From Lentzea albidocapillata (lineage in GTDB: Bacteria > Actinomycetota > Actinomycetes > Mycobacteriales > Pseudonocardiaceae): a stretch of DNA of 64,000 bases. The position numbers and the translations under genes are program-made. Below are positions 16,708 through 25,619 of this stretch, in pieces. The stretch covers positions 1 through 64,000 of the forward strand of contig NZ_JOEA01000015.1 in the NCBI RefSeq assembly GCF_000719115.1, read 5' to 3'. The notes below the pieces were generated by a model. That model did not search any database and had not been told where the DNA came from. It saw nothing but the letters and a program-made list of their open reading frames with translations. Every line of letters starts with the position of its first letter. The first letter of the stretch is position 1.

Positions 16708-17484
16708 GTGACGCCGGCCTACGCGTCGATGGCGTCCATCGGCGTCATCGGTCCCACCGTGATCGTGATCGCCGTGCTCGCGAGCCTCTACGTCGGCACG
16801 CGGCGCAGGCTCGCGCGGGCATCGGCCGAACTCGCCGAGCGGGAACGCGAACTGCTGGCCGAGCAGGCCCGCGCCGACGAACGCACCAGGCTCGCCGCCG
16901 AGATGCGCGACGTCGTGACGCACCGGCTGAACCTGATGGTGCTGCACGCCGGCGCGTTGCGGATGGCCGCGAGGGACGACGGCGTGCGCCAGGCGGCCGA
17001 GGAACTGCGCACCGCGGGCTGCCAGTCACTGGCCGAACTGCGCGACCTCGTCGGCGTGCTGCGCTCCGGCCGCGCCGCCCGCATCCCGGACGTGCTGCCG
17101 GACCGGCTCTCCCGGCTCGTCGCCGACTCCGCCGCCACCGGCCTGGAGATCACCCTGACCGAGCACGGCGACGCGGACACCCTCTCCCCGGCCGTGCGCC
17201 GCACGATGTACCGGGTCGTCCAGGAATCGCTGACGAACGTGCACAAGCACGCGCCGGGCGCGCTCACCGAGATCACCATCCACTGTGGACCGAGCAGTGT
17301 CCGCGCGGTCATCCGCAACACCAGGCCGACGGCCGCACCGGGTCTGGTGCTGGCCGGTCCCGGCAACGGCCTGCTGGGCCTGCGCGGCCGCGTCGAGATG
17401 GTCGGCGGCACCCTCACCGCGGGCCCCACGGACGACGGCGGGTTCGAGGTGGACGCCGTGCTGCCCGCGTTCGTGCCGACCTGA
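16708..17484 (+). CDS. HisKA_3-type sensor kinase homologue lacking the phosphoacceptor histidine
   Basis: A 258-residue protein with one N-terminal membrane helix (SIGVIGPTVIVIAVLASLYV), a charged coiled segment, a dimerisation region with ERTRLAAEMRDVVTHR, and a HATPase_c domain (N-box VVQESLTNVHKHAPG, G-box GNGLLGLRGRVEMVGG). In this family the dimerisation motif normally reads EMHDVV, with that histidine phosphorylated. Here residue 67 is Arg (codon CGC; CAC would be His). His72 remains nearby. No response regulator gene is adjacent. It may be a pseudokinase or a recently inactivated enzyme. Confidence 0.8.
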   Translation: MTPAYASMASIGVIGPTVIVIAVLASLYVGTRRRLARASAELAERERELLAEQARADERTRLAAEMRDVVTHRLNLMVLHAGALRMAARDDGVRQAAEELRTAGCQSLAELRDLVGVLRSGRAARIPDVLPDRLSRLVADSAATGLEITLTEHGDADTLSPAVRRTMYRVVQESLTNVHKHAPGALTEITIHCGPSSVRAVIRNTRPTAAPGLVLAGPGNGLLGLRGRVEMVGGTLTAGPTDDGGFEVDAVLPAFVPT

Positions 17485-17486
17485 CC

Positions 17487-19016
17487 TCACTCGTCGGAGG
17501 CGCGGACCGCCCGGCAGGCCAGGTGCACCGCGAGCCGCTCGTCCGGGTTCAGCAGGCTGACCCCGAGCAACTGCTCGACCCGGTTGATCCGCTGCGACAC
17601 CGTGTTCCGGTGCACCTTCAGCCGCACGGCCGCGGACGAGGTCACCGACTCCTCGTCCAGGTAGACGGCGAGGGTGCGCAGCAGTTGCCCGTCCTCCACG
17701 CCTGCCAGCGGTGCCAGCAGGCGCGTGGCCTGGTCGACCAGCGCCGGGGTCTCGGCCGCCATCGACAGCAGGCGCCGCACGCCCAGTTCGTCGACGTGCA
17801 CGACCTTCGCCGAACCGGTCATCGCGGCGGCCTCGCGGGCCTCGGCCAGCGTCCTGCCCACGCCGGTGACGCCGGGGTGCGGCCGTCCGATGCCGGCGAC
17901 GAGCTGACAGCCACCGAGCACCTGGGCGATCTTCGCGGTCAGTTCGCGGTGCTGCGACTGCGGCGGCTCGGAGTCGTTGGTGAGCCAGAACGACCAGCCC
18001 TCCGCGCCCTCGACCAGCTGGCCGTGCAGGCCGCGGCGGGACAGCTCGACGCGCAGCCGTTCGGTGCCGGTGGCGTCGAGCACGCCCGGCGCGGCAGGCA
18101 CCACGTAGACGCCCGTGTGCCAGCCGTCGAGGCGCCACCCGGCCAGCACGGCCTGCTGCACCAGCTGCGGCGGCACGTCGTCGCCGGAGGCGAGCAGTTC
18201 GGACAGCAGTGAGCCGCGGGAACGGGCCTGGCGCTCGGCCTCCAGGCGTTCGGCGGCGACCCAGCTGCCCAGCGCCCACGACGCGACCTGACTGATCTGC
18301 AGGACCGTCTCGGCCCAGCGCTTGTTGCGGCCGCGGGCGTGCGAGACGAGCCACAGGTGCACGTGCCCGGTCCGGTCGGTCTCCACCGGCACGGCCACGG
18401 CGAAGCCCTCGGCCATCTCTGCGGTGGCGGCGACGGAGCCGGCCAGCAGCTCCGGTGGCAGGCCTGGCGGCGACACCCCCTCGATCGCGGTGCCGTCCGC
18501 GCTGATCACGGCGCACGTCACGTGCAGCTCGCCGGACAGGATCGTGATCACCGAACGCGGATCTGGCCTGCTGCGCCCCAGCCGCGCGGTGACGGCGTTG
18601 AGCAGCCGGGCCGCCGCGACCTCGGGGCGGCGCACGGCCGTGCGCAACGCGTCCGCGACCAGCAGCGGGTCGTCCGCGTCGGCCTGCAGCAGGGGCACGC
18701 CGAGCCGGTTCGCGAACGAGATCGTCGCGGCGGAAGGGGCCTGGTACGCGCCCGTCGACGACCGCACCAGCACGACGGCCCGCACGTCCGCGCTGTACGC
18801 CCGGCGCAGCGCCACCTCGACGAGGTACGGCTGGTGCCCGGTCAGGATCACCAGGTCTCCGGCCGAGCACGCCTCGACGGCGGTCATGTCCGCCGCCAGC
18901 CGCACGTCCGCGACCTCGGTGCCCACACCACGTTCGCCCGCCAGCAGGGTCGCGTCGCCGAAGACGCCGATCTCCAGCAGATCGCGCACGGTCAGCGAGC
19001 CGGCGTCGTCGATCAT
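17487..19016 (-). CDS. PucR family transcriptional regulator
   Basis: A 509-residue regulator with the PucR plan: N-terminal PucR sensory domain (LTVRDLLEIGVFGDATLLAG, DLVILTGHQPY), a central CdaR GGDEF-like region, and a C-terminal HTH (VRLKVHRNTVSQRINRVEQL, then DERLAVHLACRAVR). PucR proteins control purine and hydantoin-type catabolic genes. The ATG at 19016 overlaps the stop of the DUF917 gene by 4 nt, so it is co-translated with the hydantoin-type genes it probably controls. Three bases separate its stop from that of the convergent kinase-like gene. Confidence 0.88.
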   Translation of the reverse strand: MIDDAGSLTVRDLLEIGVFGDATLLAGERGVGTEVADVRLAADMTAVEACSAGDLVILTGHQPYLVEVALRRAYSADVRAVVLVRSSTGAYQAPSAATISFANRLGVPLLQADADDPLLVADALRTAVRRPEVAAARLLNAVTARLGRSRPDPRSVITILSGELHVTCAVISADGTAIEGVSPPGLPPELLAGSVAATAEMAEGFAVAVPVETDRTGHVHLWLVSHARGRNKRWAETVLQISQVASWALGSWVAAERLEAERQARSRGSLLSELLASGDDVPPQLVQQAVLAGWRLDGWHTGVYVVPAAPGVLDATGTERLRVELSRRGLHGQLVEGAEGWSFWLTNDSEPPQSQHRELTAKIAQVLGGCQLVAGIGRPHPGVTGVGRTLAEAREAAAMTGSAKVVHVDELGVRRLLSMAAETPALVDQATRLLAPLAGVEDGQLLRTLAVYLDEESVTSSAAVRLKVHRNTVSQRINRVEQLLGVSLLNPDERLAVHLACRAVRASDE

Positions 19017-20074
19017 TCGGCGCCCCGGAACGGCACGTAGTCGAGGTCGTAGCCGAACGCCCGCGGATCGACCCTGCCGAGCATCTCCGCGGGCAGCCAC
19101 TGCGCCGGCGATGGGAGCGCTACCACGTCCACGACCGCGCCGAACCCGAGTCGTTCGGCCGACAGCGGGTGGCCGGTCTCGGCGTCCAGGCAGCACAGCA
19201 GGTCAGGCGTCGTCACGAGCGCCTCGCCGTCCGCGAGCGCGACGAGGTACTCCCCCTGCATCTCCAGGCGCACGTACGCATCGTCGGCGTCCAGCCGCCG
19301 CAGCGCCACCGTTCCGCGTGGAAAGTCGCCGACCGACTCGCGCCACACCTCGACGACTTTTCCCCGCGTGACAAGGAAACCGCCGGAGGCCTTGGCCCGT
19401 TCGCCGACGGAGTCCGAGTGCCGCGACCAGATCTCGCCCAGTTCCAGGGCACGGGCGAGCGAGCCCGTTATGCCCGCTTCGACCGCGTCCGCGAGCTTCA
19501 ACGGCTTCGCGACCATCATCGCCCAGCCGCCGAAGTCGACCATCACCGTGCGGGCGAGCTTCTCGATGCCGGTCGAGTCGAGCACCGCCCGGTTGCCGCT
19601 GGGTTCGGTGATGGCCAGCGGGGTCGTGGGCAGCCCGGCCGCGTCGTAGGTCGTCTGGTCGATCCGCGGGAACGCTCTCCCCATGCCGTCGACGTCGACG
19701 TACGGCAGGCCCAGCCGTGCCGCCAGGAGCAGCGGCAACAGGCCGTTGCACCCGCCGATCTCCCATCCGATGACCGCCGTCGCGGGCGTGGAGTCGTGCG
19801 CCTGCAACGCCTTCAGGGCTTCCTCGGCCTCCAGGCCGGAGGGCAGCTTCTCGATCATCACGGTCGGCGCGCCGAGCAGCCCGACCCGCGCGCCGTAGCC
19901 GTCCGGGTCCGCCTCCCCCGGCTCGAGGATCGTGACCGGTCCGCTCTGCCGCATCTCGTGCCGCAGCATCGCGGCGAACGCGTGCGTCTCCTGCTCGCCG
20001 CCCCCGCCACCGCTGCCGAGCATGACCACGCCCAGGGCGAGCCGGTCCACCTCGTCGGGCCGCAGCAGGTGCAT
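19013..20074 (-). CDS. DUF917 family protein (hydantoinase-associated)
   Basis: A 353-residue protein with the DUF917 N-terminal glycine loop (VVMLGSGGGGGEQETHAFAA) and the conserved VIGWEIGGCNGLLPLLLAARL and DVDGMGRAFPRI segments. DUF917 proteins accompany hydantoinase/oxoprolinase subunits; one recently described function is thiohydantoin desulfuration, but that does not extend to all members. I chose ATG 20074, ten bases after the hydantoinase stop. The cysteine in GGCNG sits in a conserved loop and may be functional. Confidence 0.82.
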   Translation of the reverse strand: MHLLRPDEVDRLALGVVMLGSGGGGGEQETHAFAAMLRHEMRQSGPVTILEPGEADPDGYGARVGLLGAPTVMIEKLPSGLEAEEALKALQAHDSTPATAVIGWEIGGCNGLLPLLLAARLGLPYVDVDGMGRAFPRIDQTTYDAAGLPTTPLAITEPSGNRAVLDSTGIEKLARTVMVDFGGWAMMVAKPLKLADAVEAGITGSLARALELGEIWSRHSDSVGERAKASGGFLVTRGKVVEVWRESVGDFPRGTVALRRLDADDAYVRLEMQGEYLVALADGEALVTTPDLLCCLDAETGHPLSAERLGFGAVVDVVALPSPAQWLPAEMLGRVDPRAFGYDLDYVPFRGAE

Positions 20075-20084
20075 GGCCGGGACT

Positions 20085-21626
20085 TTAGTGGCCGAGCAGC
20101 AGATCACCCACCGCGCGCGCCCGCACGCGGCTCGCGTTCCCCGGCAGGTACGCGAGCGGGACCTCCTCGATCTCGACGATCCGCACGCTGCCGGCGTCCG
20201 CACCCGCGGCCACCGCCTTGTCCACAGCTTCCTGCCGAGCCGCGTCGAGCACCTCGTCACGCCGCGCGGGCTCCATCGTGAACACCCGGTCGACCTCTCC
20301 GCCGACCTGCGCGATCGCCGCGCCGATGGCGTTGGCGAACGCGTGGTGCTCCGGCCTCACGATGCCGCTGACGCCCTCGATCCCGTCCCGCACGAGCACA
20401 CTGCCACCGCCCACCAGCACGACGGGCAACGGCGCCGGGCTCGTGCGCATGCGGTCGACCTGCGCGGCGATCCGGTCGCCGACATGGTCGAGCACCGACC
20501 GCACGAGCGTGCCGTCGAGGTGCCGCACCAGACTCGCGTCGCCGATGTCGGCGAGACCCGCCGCGACCGCGACGTCCGTCGCCGTCAGCGTGTCACCACC
20601 GAACACCAGGGCCTGCCGGGACAACCGGAATCCGACGCTGTCCGGGCCCACCCGGATCTCCGGCCGCTGCCGCACGACGCTGCCGCCCCCGAGGCCGACC
20701 GAGCGGACGTCGGGCATCCGGAAGTTCGTGCGCACACCGCTGATGATCACCTCGGACGACGCCTCGCGCGGGAAACCGTTGTGCAGCATGCCGATGTCGG
20801 TCGTCGTGCCGCCGACGTCGACCACCGCGCAGTCGTCCGTCCCGGACAGGAACGCGCCGCCGCGCATGGAGTTCGTCGGCCCCGAGGAGAACGTGGCGAC
20901 CGGGTAGCAGCGCGCGTACTCCAGGTCCATCAGCGTGCCGTCGTTCTGGCTGAGGTAGAGCGGGGCGCCGATGCCTTGTGCCGTCAGGGATTCCACGAGG
21001 CCGTCGGCGATCTGCTCGGCGAGCACGCGCAGGGCGGCGTTGATGATCGTCGCGTTCTCCCGCTCCAGCAGGCCGAGCCGCCCGATCTCGTGCGAGAAGC
21101 TCACCAGCAGCCCCGGCACCTCGGCCGTGAGGATTTCCGCGGCCCGGCGTTCGAACTCGCTGCTGACCAACGAGAACACCGAGGTGATGGCGACCGAGCG
21201 CACGCCCTTGTCCGCGATGTCGGCGGCGACGGCGCGCAGTTCGTCCTCTCTGAGCGGCGAGATGACCCGGCCGTCGTACTCGTGCCCGCCGTGGCAGAGA
21301 TACGCGTGCCCGCCGATGGCCTGCCGCAGTTGCTCGGGCCAGTCGACGAACGGCGGAAGTGCCGTGGTGGCGGGAAGTCCGAGCCTGATGGCCGCCGTCC
21401 GCGCCAGGCCCCGGCCTTCCACGACGGCGTTGACGAAGTGCGTCGTGCCGATCATGACCGCGGTGATCGCCGCCGGTTCGAACGCGTGCCGCAGCCCGCC
21501 GACCGCCTCGATGATCCCCGTCGTCACGTCGGCCGTCGTCGTCGCCTTGCACACGGCCAGGACCCGCCGGCCCTCGACGAGAACGGCATCGGTGTTCGTG
21601 CCGCCGACGTCGATACCGATGTGCAT
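20085..21626 (-). CDS. Hydantoinase/oxoprolinase family protein (HyuA-like)
   Basis: A 513-residue ATP-dependent cyclic amidase homologue. The N-terminus MHIGIDVGGTNTDAVLVEG is the phosphate-binding loop of this actin-like family; a second signature is ALVVDVGGTTTDIG-like in the middle (CAVVDVGGTTTDIGMLHNGF), followed by GGGSVVRQ. ATG 21626 is preferred over GTG 21632 because GAGGGG lies five bases upstream of it. It sits between the transporter and DUF917 genes. No HyuB partner is present; the DUF917 protein probably replaces it. Confidence 0.87.
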   Translation of the reverse strand: MHIGIDVGGTNTDAVLVEGRRVLAVCKATTTADVTTGIIEAVGGLRHAFEPAAITAVMIGTTHFVNAVVEGRGLARTAAIRLGLPATTALPPFVDWPEQLRQAIGGHAYLCHGGHEYDGRVISPLREDELRAVAADIADKGVRSVAITSVFSLVSSEFERRAAEILTAEVPGLLVSFSHEIGRLGLLERENATIINAALRVLAEQIADGLVESLTAQGIGAPLYLSQNDGTLMDLEYARCYPVATFSSGPTNSMRGGAFLSGTDDCAVVDVGGTTTDIGMLHNGFPREASSEVIISGVRTNFRMPDVRSVGLGGGSVVRQRPEIRVGPDSVGFRLSRQALVFGGDTLTATDVAVAAGLADIGDASLVRHLDGTLVRSVLDHVGDRIAAQVDRMRTSPAPLPVVLVGGGSVLVRDGIEGVSGIVRPEHHAFANAIGAAIAQVGGEVDRVFTMEPARRDEVLDAARQEAVDKAVAAGADAGSVRIVEIEEVPLAYLPGNASRVRARAVGDLLLGH

Positions 21627-21635
21627 GTCCACCCC

Positions 21636-22955
21636 TCAGGCGACCGCCGCCTCCTCGGCCACCTTACGGTTGGTGGCCCGGCGCGTCCTCATGCGGAGCA
21701 GGTCCAGCCGTCCGGCGCAGACGTACAGCGCGAACGCGAGCACGAGTGAGTTCACACTGGACTGTCCGAACGCCAGGAACTCGCCGGCGACGGCCGAAGC
21801 CGGCCAGATGACCACCGTGGCGGGCACCCACGAGGGCGCCGAGCGCGGCACGTAAGGCCGCGTGGAGATGATCTCGTTGCGCCACCGCCGCACGACGAAG
21901 TACTCGGCGATCATGATCCCGGCGACGGGCGGGAACACCACGCCCAGCAGCACCAGGAAGTGGCTGAACTGGTGCACGATCCCCGCCGCCGCGAGAACAC
22001 TGCCGGCGCACCCGACGATGACGGTCACCTGCACCCGGCTGATCCGGAGCGCGAACACGGCGTCGAAGAAGTTCACGAGGCCGAGCGAGGCCGAGTAGAG
22101 GTTCCAGTCGTTGATCTTCAGCACCGCCGTGACCACGATCAGCGCGCCGATCCACCCGCCGGACGCGCTGATGACGCCCATGACGTCCGTCGTGCCGAGC
22201 CCGCGCGCGAGAAGCACCCCGGCGAGGCTGATGACCCACTCGCCGAGCGTGATCCCGAGAACCGTCTGCTTGATGACGTCCCGCTCGTTGCGGTTGAAGC
22301 GCGTCATGTCCGGCGCGATCGCCGCCCCGACGATGAAACTGCCGGTGACCAGCGTGATCGCCGTCAGCATCCCGATCGAGGGCCCCGGCGCCGGACCACT
22401 GAGCGCGGCACCGACATCGTGGACGTTGGTCAGCACGAGCCAGCCGAGCAACAGCAGGAACGCGGGCACCGCCACGTACGCCGTCCACGCCATCCACCGC
22501 ACGCCATAGGCGGCGATGACCGTGACGACGACCCCGAAGAGCAACGACCACACCGGCGCCGGCAACACCCCCGCGACGGTGGCGAGCGTCATCCCAGCCA
22601 GCCCGGTCTGCACGCCGAACCACCCGGTGCACGACAGGGCGATGATCAGCCCGAGCACCGCCGACCCGGCGTGCCCGAACCCCGTCCACCGGCTCAGAAT
22701 CGCCGTGGAGAGACCTTCCCGCTGCCCGATGACCCCGACCGTGATCGCCACGGCGTTGAGCAGCACGGCCCCGATCGTGAGCGCGAGGAACGCGTCCCAG
22801 AACGTCATGCCGAAGCCAAGTGTCGCGCCCAGCAGCAACTGGCTCAGCGCGGTCGTCTGCCCGAAGCGCTGGGTCGCGACTGACAACCACGGGTGCCGCG
22901 CCTGGTCAGGGACACGGCTGAGGGCCTGATCATCACGCCCGAGAAGAGCGGCCAC
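21636..22955 (-). CDS. NCS1 family nucleobase/hydantoin:cation symporter
   Basis: A 439-residue transporter with about twelve membrane helices. NCS1 features include LLLGATLGFGMTFWDAFLAL, GFGHAGSAVLGLIIALSCTG, WFGVQTGL and the DMTRFNRNERD loop. I chose GTG 22955 because GGAGG lies seven bases upstream; an ATG two codons earlier is too close to it. It is the first gene of the transporter-hydantoinase-DUF917-PucR operon and probably imports the cyclic amide that the enzymes open. Cytosine, allantoin and hydantoin are all possible. Confidence 0.88.
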   Translation of the reverse strand: MAALLGRDDQALSRVPDQARHPWLSVATQRFGQTTALSQLLLGATLGFGMTFWDAFLALTIGAVLLNAVAITVGVIGQREGLSTAILSRWTGFGHAGSAVLGLIIALSCTGWFGVQTGLAGMTLATVAGVLPAPVWSLLFGVVVTVIAAYGVRWMAWTAYVAVPAFLLLLGWLVLTNVHDVGAALSGPAPGPSIGMLTAITLVTGSFIVGAAIAPDMTRFNRNERDVIKQTVLGITLGEWVISLAGVLLARGLGTTDVMGVISASGGWIGALIVVTAVLKINDWNLYSASLGLVNFFDAVFALRISRVQVTVIVGCAGSVLAAAGIVHQFSHFLVLLGVVFPPVAGIMIAEYFVVRRWRNEIISTRPYVPRSAPSWVPATVVIWPASAVAGEFLAFGQSSVNSLVLAFALYVCAGRLDLLRMRTRRATNRKVAEEAAVA

Positions 22956-23069
22956 GATCATCCCTCCGCCCTGTGATCGACAACCCGGACAGTAATAGGC
23001 CACCCACGGTCGAGCTACAGACAATGTGCACAGTCGGATGAATCACCACGTTGCGATACGCACAGGCAC

Positions 23070-23702
23070 CTAATTCATCGCGAGTGCGATTCGCCTTCGC
23101 GCGACCAACCGGGTCTGGTGCACGTCCATGCTCACCCCGAGCCCAGGCCGCCGCTCGAACCGGTCGTAACTGCGGCTGAGCAGCCAGTGAGCCGCCACCG
23201 GCGTGATCAGCTCCAACCGCATCTCGTCCCGCAGCCGAGCCAGCGCCTCCTCCACCTGCCGCGTCAGAAACGCATGCCGGGTGAGGCTCCCACTGATTTC
23301 GTCGATCATGAAAACCATGGCATGAGGCGAGTCGCCGTACGAATAGCTGCACAGCAGTGCCAGATATCCCGCGTCGATCGACCGGTCACCGATCCAGCAC
23401 TCCCCGAATGTGAGCGCTCCCAAATCCCACTTCGGTTCGGACTGACGGCGCGCGGCCTCCTGAGCCCACACCCCGGGCCGCCCAGGCAGCAGATGCCCCA
23501 GCGCCGTCAGCAACGCCGCACTGCGCCGGCTGGGCACCTCCCCCAGGTGCCGGACGACGACCTCCCACAACTCCTCGTTGTCCGCGAACGGCCCCACGAA
23601 GGCACTGACCTGGAGCTCGACCTCCAGCGGATCGGTGAGCTGCGGCAACGGGCGCCCGGCATCCACCACCGCCTGCTGCATGGGGGTCAGCCTCGTCCGC
23701 AT
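23070..23702 (-). CDS. Hypothetical protein, 210 aa
   Basis: I do not recognise this family. The N-terminal half is helical and rich in Leu/Ala (ELQVSAFVGPFADNEELWEV, RRSAALLTALGHLLPGRPGV), and the C-terminal half contains KWDLGALTFGECWIGDRSID, YSYGDSPHAMVFMIDEIS and a basic end (QTRLVARRRIALAMN). No signal peptide or membrane helix is visible. It lies upstream of and divergent from nothing obvious; 63 bases separate it from the next minus-strand gene, a type VII-associated protein, with which it may be co-transcribed. DUF-type regulatory or accessory protein is all that can be said. Confidence 0.6.
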   Translation of the reverse strand: MRTRLTPMQQAVVDAGRPLPQLTDPLEVELQVSAFVGPFADNEELWEVVVRHLGEVPSRRSAALLTALGHLLPGRPGVWAQEAARRQSEPKWDLGALTFGECWIGDRSIDAGYLALLCSYSYGDSPHAMVFMIDEISGSLTRHAFLTRQVEEALARLRDEMRLELITPVAAHWLLSRSYDRFERRPGLGVSMDVHQTRLVARRRIALAMN

Positions 23703-23765
23703 GGGCGCGAGATTAGGCCGATCGGCGCAACGCAGCCCGCGCGTGGCTCGACGCCACCACGCGGA

Positions 23766-24317
23766 TCACCCCATCGTGATCACCGAACGAAGCCCGTCCA
23801 CGAGCAGGTCGCCCGGTACCTCGAACTGAACACCGCCCTGCGCGGTCACCAGCACCGTGACAGGCCGCTCCAGCGCGTCCACGACCACGGCCAGCTCCAC
23901 CCCGCGAAACCGGTGCCAATGCGGCGGCCAGTCCCGCGGCCGCGCACGTTCCGAAGCGAAGACGTCCACGACGTCCTTGCGCATGACGAGATGCTTTCTC
24001 GGTTCGCGAGCGGGATCAGCCGGCAGCACGAGTTCGGCGGCCAACACAGCGTCGACCAGTTCAGCCTTGTCCGCGTACCCGCGGTGCACGAGGTACATCA
24101 ACGACTCGAGGTCGTTCTCGAAGCTGATCTCCAGTGGCCGATACCGTGGATTCGGCACGTACTGATCAGTGATCTCACCCTGTGCGTCCACGAGATATCG
24201 CCCGATGACCGCCTCGCCCGAACTACCGTCGTAGGCGGGGTCGACCACGTGCAACCAGTTGTTGGGCATGCGACGAGCGCGTTCCCGCATCTCCCGAGTG
24301 ATGAGCGGCTTCATCAT
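23766..24317 (-). CDS. Type VII secretion-associated protein-like, 183 aa
   Basis: The sequence follows a pattern I recall from actinobacterial proteins annotated as type VII secretion-associated: an opening like TREMRERARRMPNNWLHVVD, then AVIGRYLVDAQGEI, PNPRYRPLEISFENDLE and an acidic/hydrophobic ELVDAVLAAELVLPADP block. A tryptophan-rich RPRDWPPHWHRFRGVEL follows. No signal peptide or membrane helix. It is divergent from the YbaB/EspC-like operon across 56 bases, which supports a link to that cassette. The exact role is unknown and the family name is from memory. Confidence 0.55.
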   Translation of the reverse strand: MMKPLITREMRERARRMPNNWLHVVDPAYDGSSGEAVIGRYLVDAQGEITDQYVPNPRYRPLEISFENDLESLMYLVHRGYADKAELVDAVLAAELVLPADPAREPRKHLVMRKDVVDVFASERARPRDWPPHWHRFRGVELAVVVDALERPVTVLVTAQGGVQFEVPGDLLVDGLRSVITMG

Positions 24318-24373
24318 GCACGCATTGTGCCGAACCGTGCGCGGAGAGTTCGTACGAATGCGATCATTCGATC

Positions 24374-24826
24374 GTGACCGATCCGCACGCGTTCCTCGCG
24401 AACTTCGAACAGCGCCTGCACCAGGCCCAGGAACAGGCGAACGCCATCCAGACGGCGTTCCGCGAATCCCGCACAGAAGCCCAGAGCCCTGACGGCTCGG
24501 TCATCGTCACCGTGGGCTCCGGCGGCCGAATCGAGTCACTCCAGCTCACCCCGCGCGCCGACGACCTCGGCCACACCGCCCTGGGCCGCACGATCATGGA
24601 CACCATCCGCCGCGCCCAGGTCGAGGCCGCCCGCAAGATCGAGGACACGATGCGCCCGATCCTCGGTGACGGCGAGGGCATGGCCTTCCTGCGCGAACAG
24701 GTCGAGCAGGGCATCGCCGTGATCGACCCGGCGGGCACCGTCGCCGAACCGCCACCCGCCCCAGGCCGTCCCGCACCACCCCAGGGCGATGACGACGACT
24801 TCGGCGGAAGCTCGGTGCTGCGATGA
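24374..24826 (+). CDS. YbaB/EbfC family nucleoid-associated-like protein
   Basis: A 150-residue protein. Residues ~8-105 match the YbaB/EbfC fold: long helix FEQRLHQAQEQANAIQTAF, strand pair DGSVIVTVGSGGRIESLQL, long helix RTIMDTIRRAQVEAARKIED. The C-terminal tail is Pro/Asp-rich and low complexity. Such proteins head many actinobacterial EspC/WXG cassettes. The start is a GTG at 24374. Its stop overlaps the next start by ATGA. DNA binding is plausible but not shown. Confidence 0.75.
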   Translation: MTDPHAFLANFEQRLHQAQEQANAIQTAFRESRTEAQSPDGSVIVTVGSGGRIESLQLTPRADDLGHTALGRTIMDTIRRAQVEAARKIEDTMRPILGDGEGMAFLREQVEQGIAVIDPAGTVAEPPPAPGRPAPPQGDDDDFGGSSVLR

Positions 24827-25128
24827 CCGGCTTCGCGGCGCAGTCCGAGGCCATCGCGGCCCACGGCAAGCAGATCGTCGGCCGGCTCTCCCCGTCTCTG
24901 CAGGAGGTCGCCTCCGCCTCCCAGGTGAGCCTGGGCCCCGCCGTGATGGGTGAGCTCTGCCAAGCGTGGTCGTGGATCTTCAACGACGAACTGGACAAGG
25001 CGAAGTTGCTGCTCGCCGAACTGCCCAAGGCGTTCGAGGCCACCGGCGACGGCCTCTGCTCCACCGCGGAGACCTACCAGCAGACCGAAGACGCCAACCG
25101 CGCCTCCCTCCGGGGAGTGGACGGATGA
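24823..25128 (+). CDS. EspC/DUF2580-like type VII secretion target, 101 aa
   Basis: A WXG100-sized all-helical protein: helix 1 AAQSEAIAAHGKQIVGRLSP, turn, helix 2 ending in FEATGDGLCSTAETYQQTED. YQQTE matches the YxxxD/E type VII export signal, followed by ANRASLRG, the usual tail of EspC-like targets. A WSW in the middle occupies the WxG position. It overlaps YbaB-like and the downstream membrane protein gene by 4 nt each. It is probably co-secreted as a helical hairpin with the larger WXG-like protein downstream. Confidence 0.7.
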   Translation: MTGFAAQSEAIAAHGKQIVGRLSPSLQEVASASQVSLGPAVMGELCQAWSWIFNDELDKAKLLLAELPKAFEATGDGLCSTAETYQQTEDANRASLRGVDG

Positions 25129-25619
25129 AGATGGCAAAGCGCATCGCGATCGCGACCGTCCTCTGGATCGTCGCCCTCTACCTCGCCCAAGCCGCGCCCC
25201 GGTTCTTCGGTGGCGAGGTCGGTTCCGGCGGAGAGACGAAGGGCTACGCCGAGGACATCTCCTGTTCGAGGAACTGGTGGGCTTTCGGAGTCCTCTGGTC
25301 CTGCGACGCCACCATCGTCGCCAACGACGGCAAGCGTTATCGCTACCACGACGGCAGTTCCGCACTCACGCCCGCCGACGTCGGCCAGCGCGTGCCGATG
25401 ACCAACCACCGAGTGCGGACCAGCGGTTCTTCAGCCCCATCCGTGGAATGGGGGGTCACCGAACTGCGCGAGCCCATCAAAGCCCTCGTGGCCCTCTCCA
25501 TCGTCGGCATACCGGGAGTCGCGTTCATCATCACCGTTCGCATGTTCCGCAAGAGGAAATCCGATGATGCGGAAGAAACCGGACCAGCGTCGGCCCAGCC
25601 TGAAGGAACGAACCGATGA
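25125..25619 (+). CDS. Small two-helix membrane protein, copy A of a paralogous pair
   Basis: A 164-residue protein with an N-terminal helix (IAIATVLWIVALYLAQAA), an external loop and a second helix (ALVALSIVGIPGVAFIITV) followed by a basic cytoplasmic tail. The loop carries two cysteines flanking a tryptophan motif, SCSRNWWAFGVLWSC. A close paralogue lies at 26914. ATG 25125 overlaps the previous stop by 4 nt and the stop overlaps the next start likewise. Family not recognised; the paired placement around the WXG-like gene suggests a secretion accessory or immunity role, which is inference. Confidence 0.7.
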   Translation: MKMAKRIAIATVLWIVALYLAQAAPRFFGGEVGSGGETKGYAEDISCSRNWWAFGVLWSCDATIVANDGKRYRYHDGSSALTPADVGQRVPMTNHRVRTSGSSAPSVEWGVTELREPIKALVALSIVGIPGVAFIITVRMFRKRKSDDAEETGPASAQPEGTNR

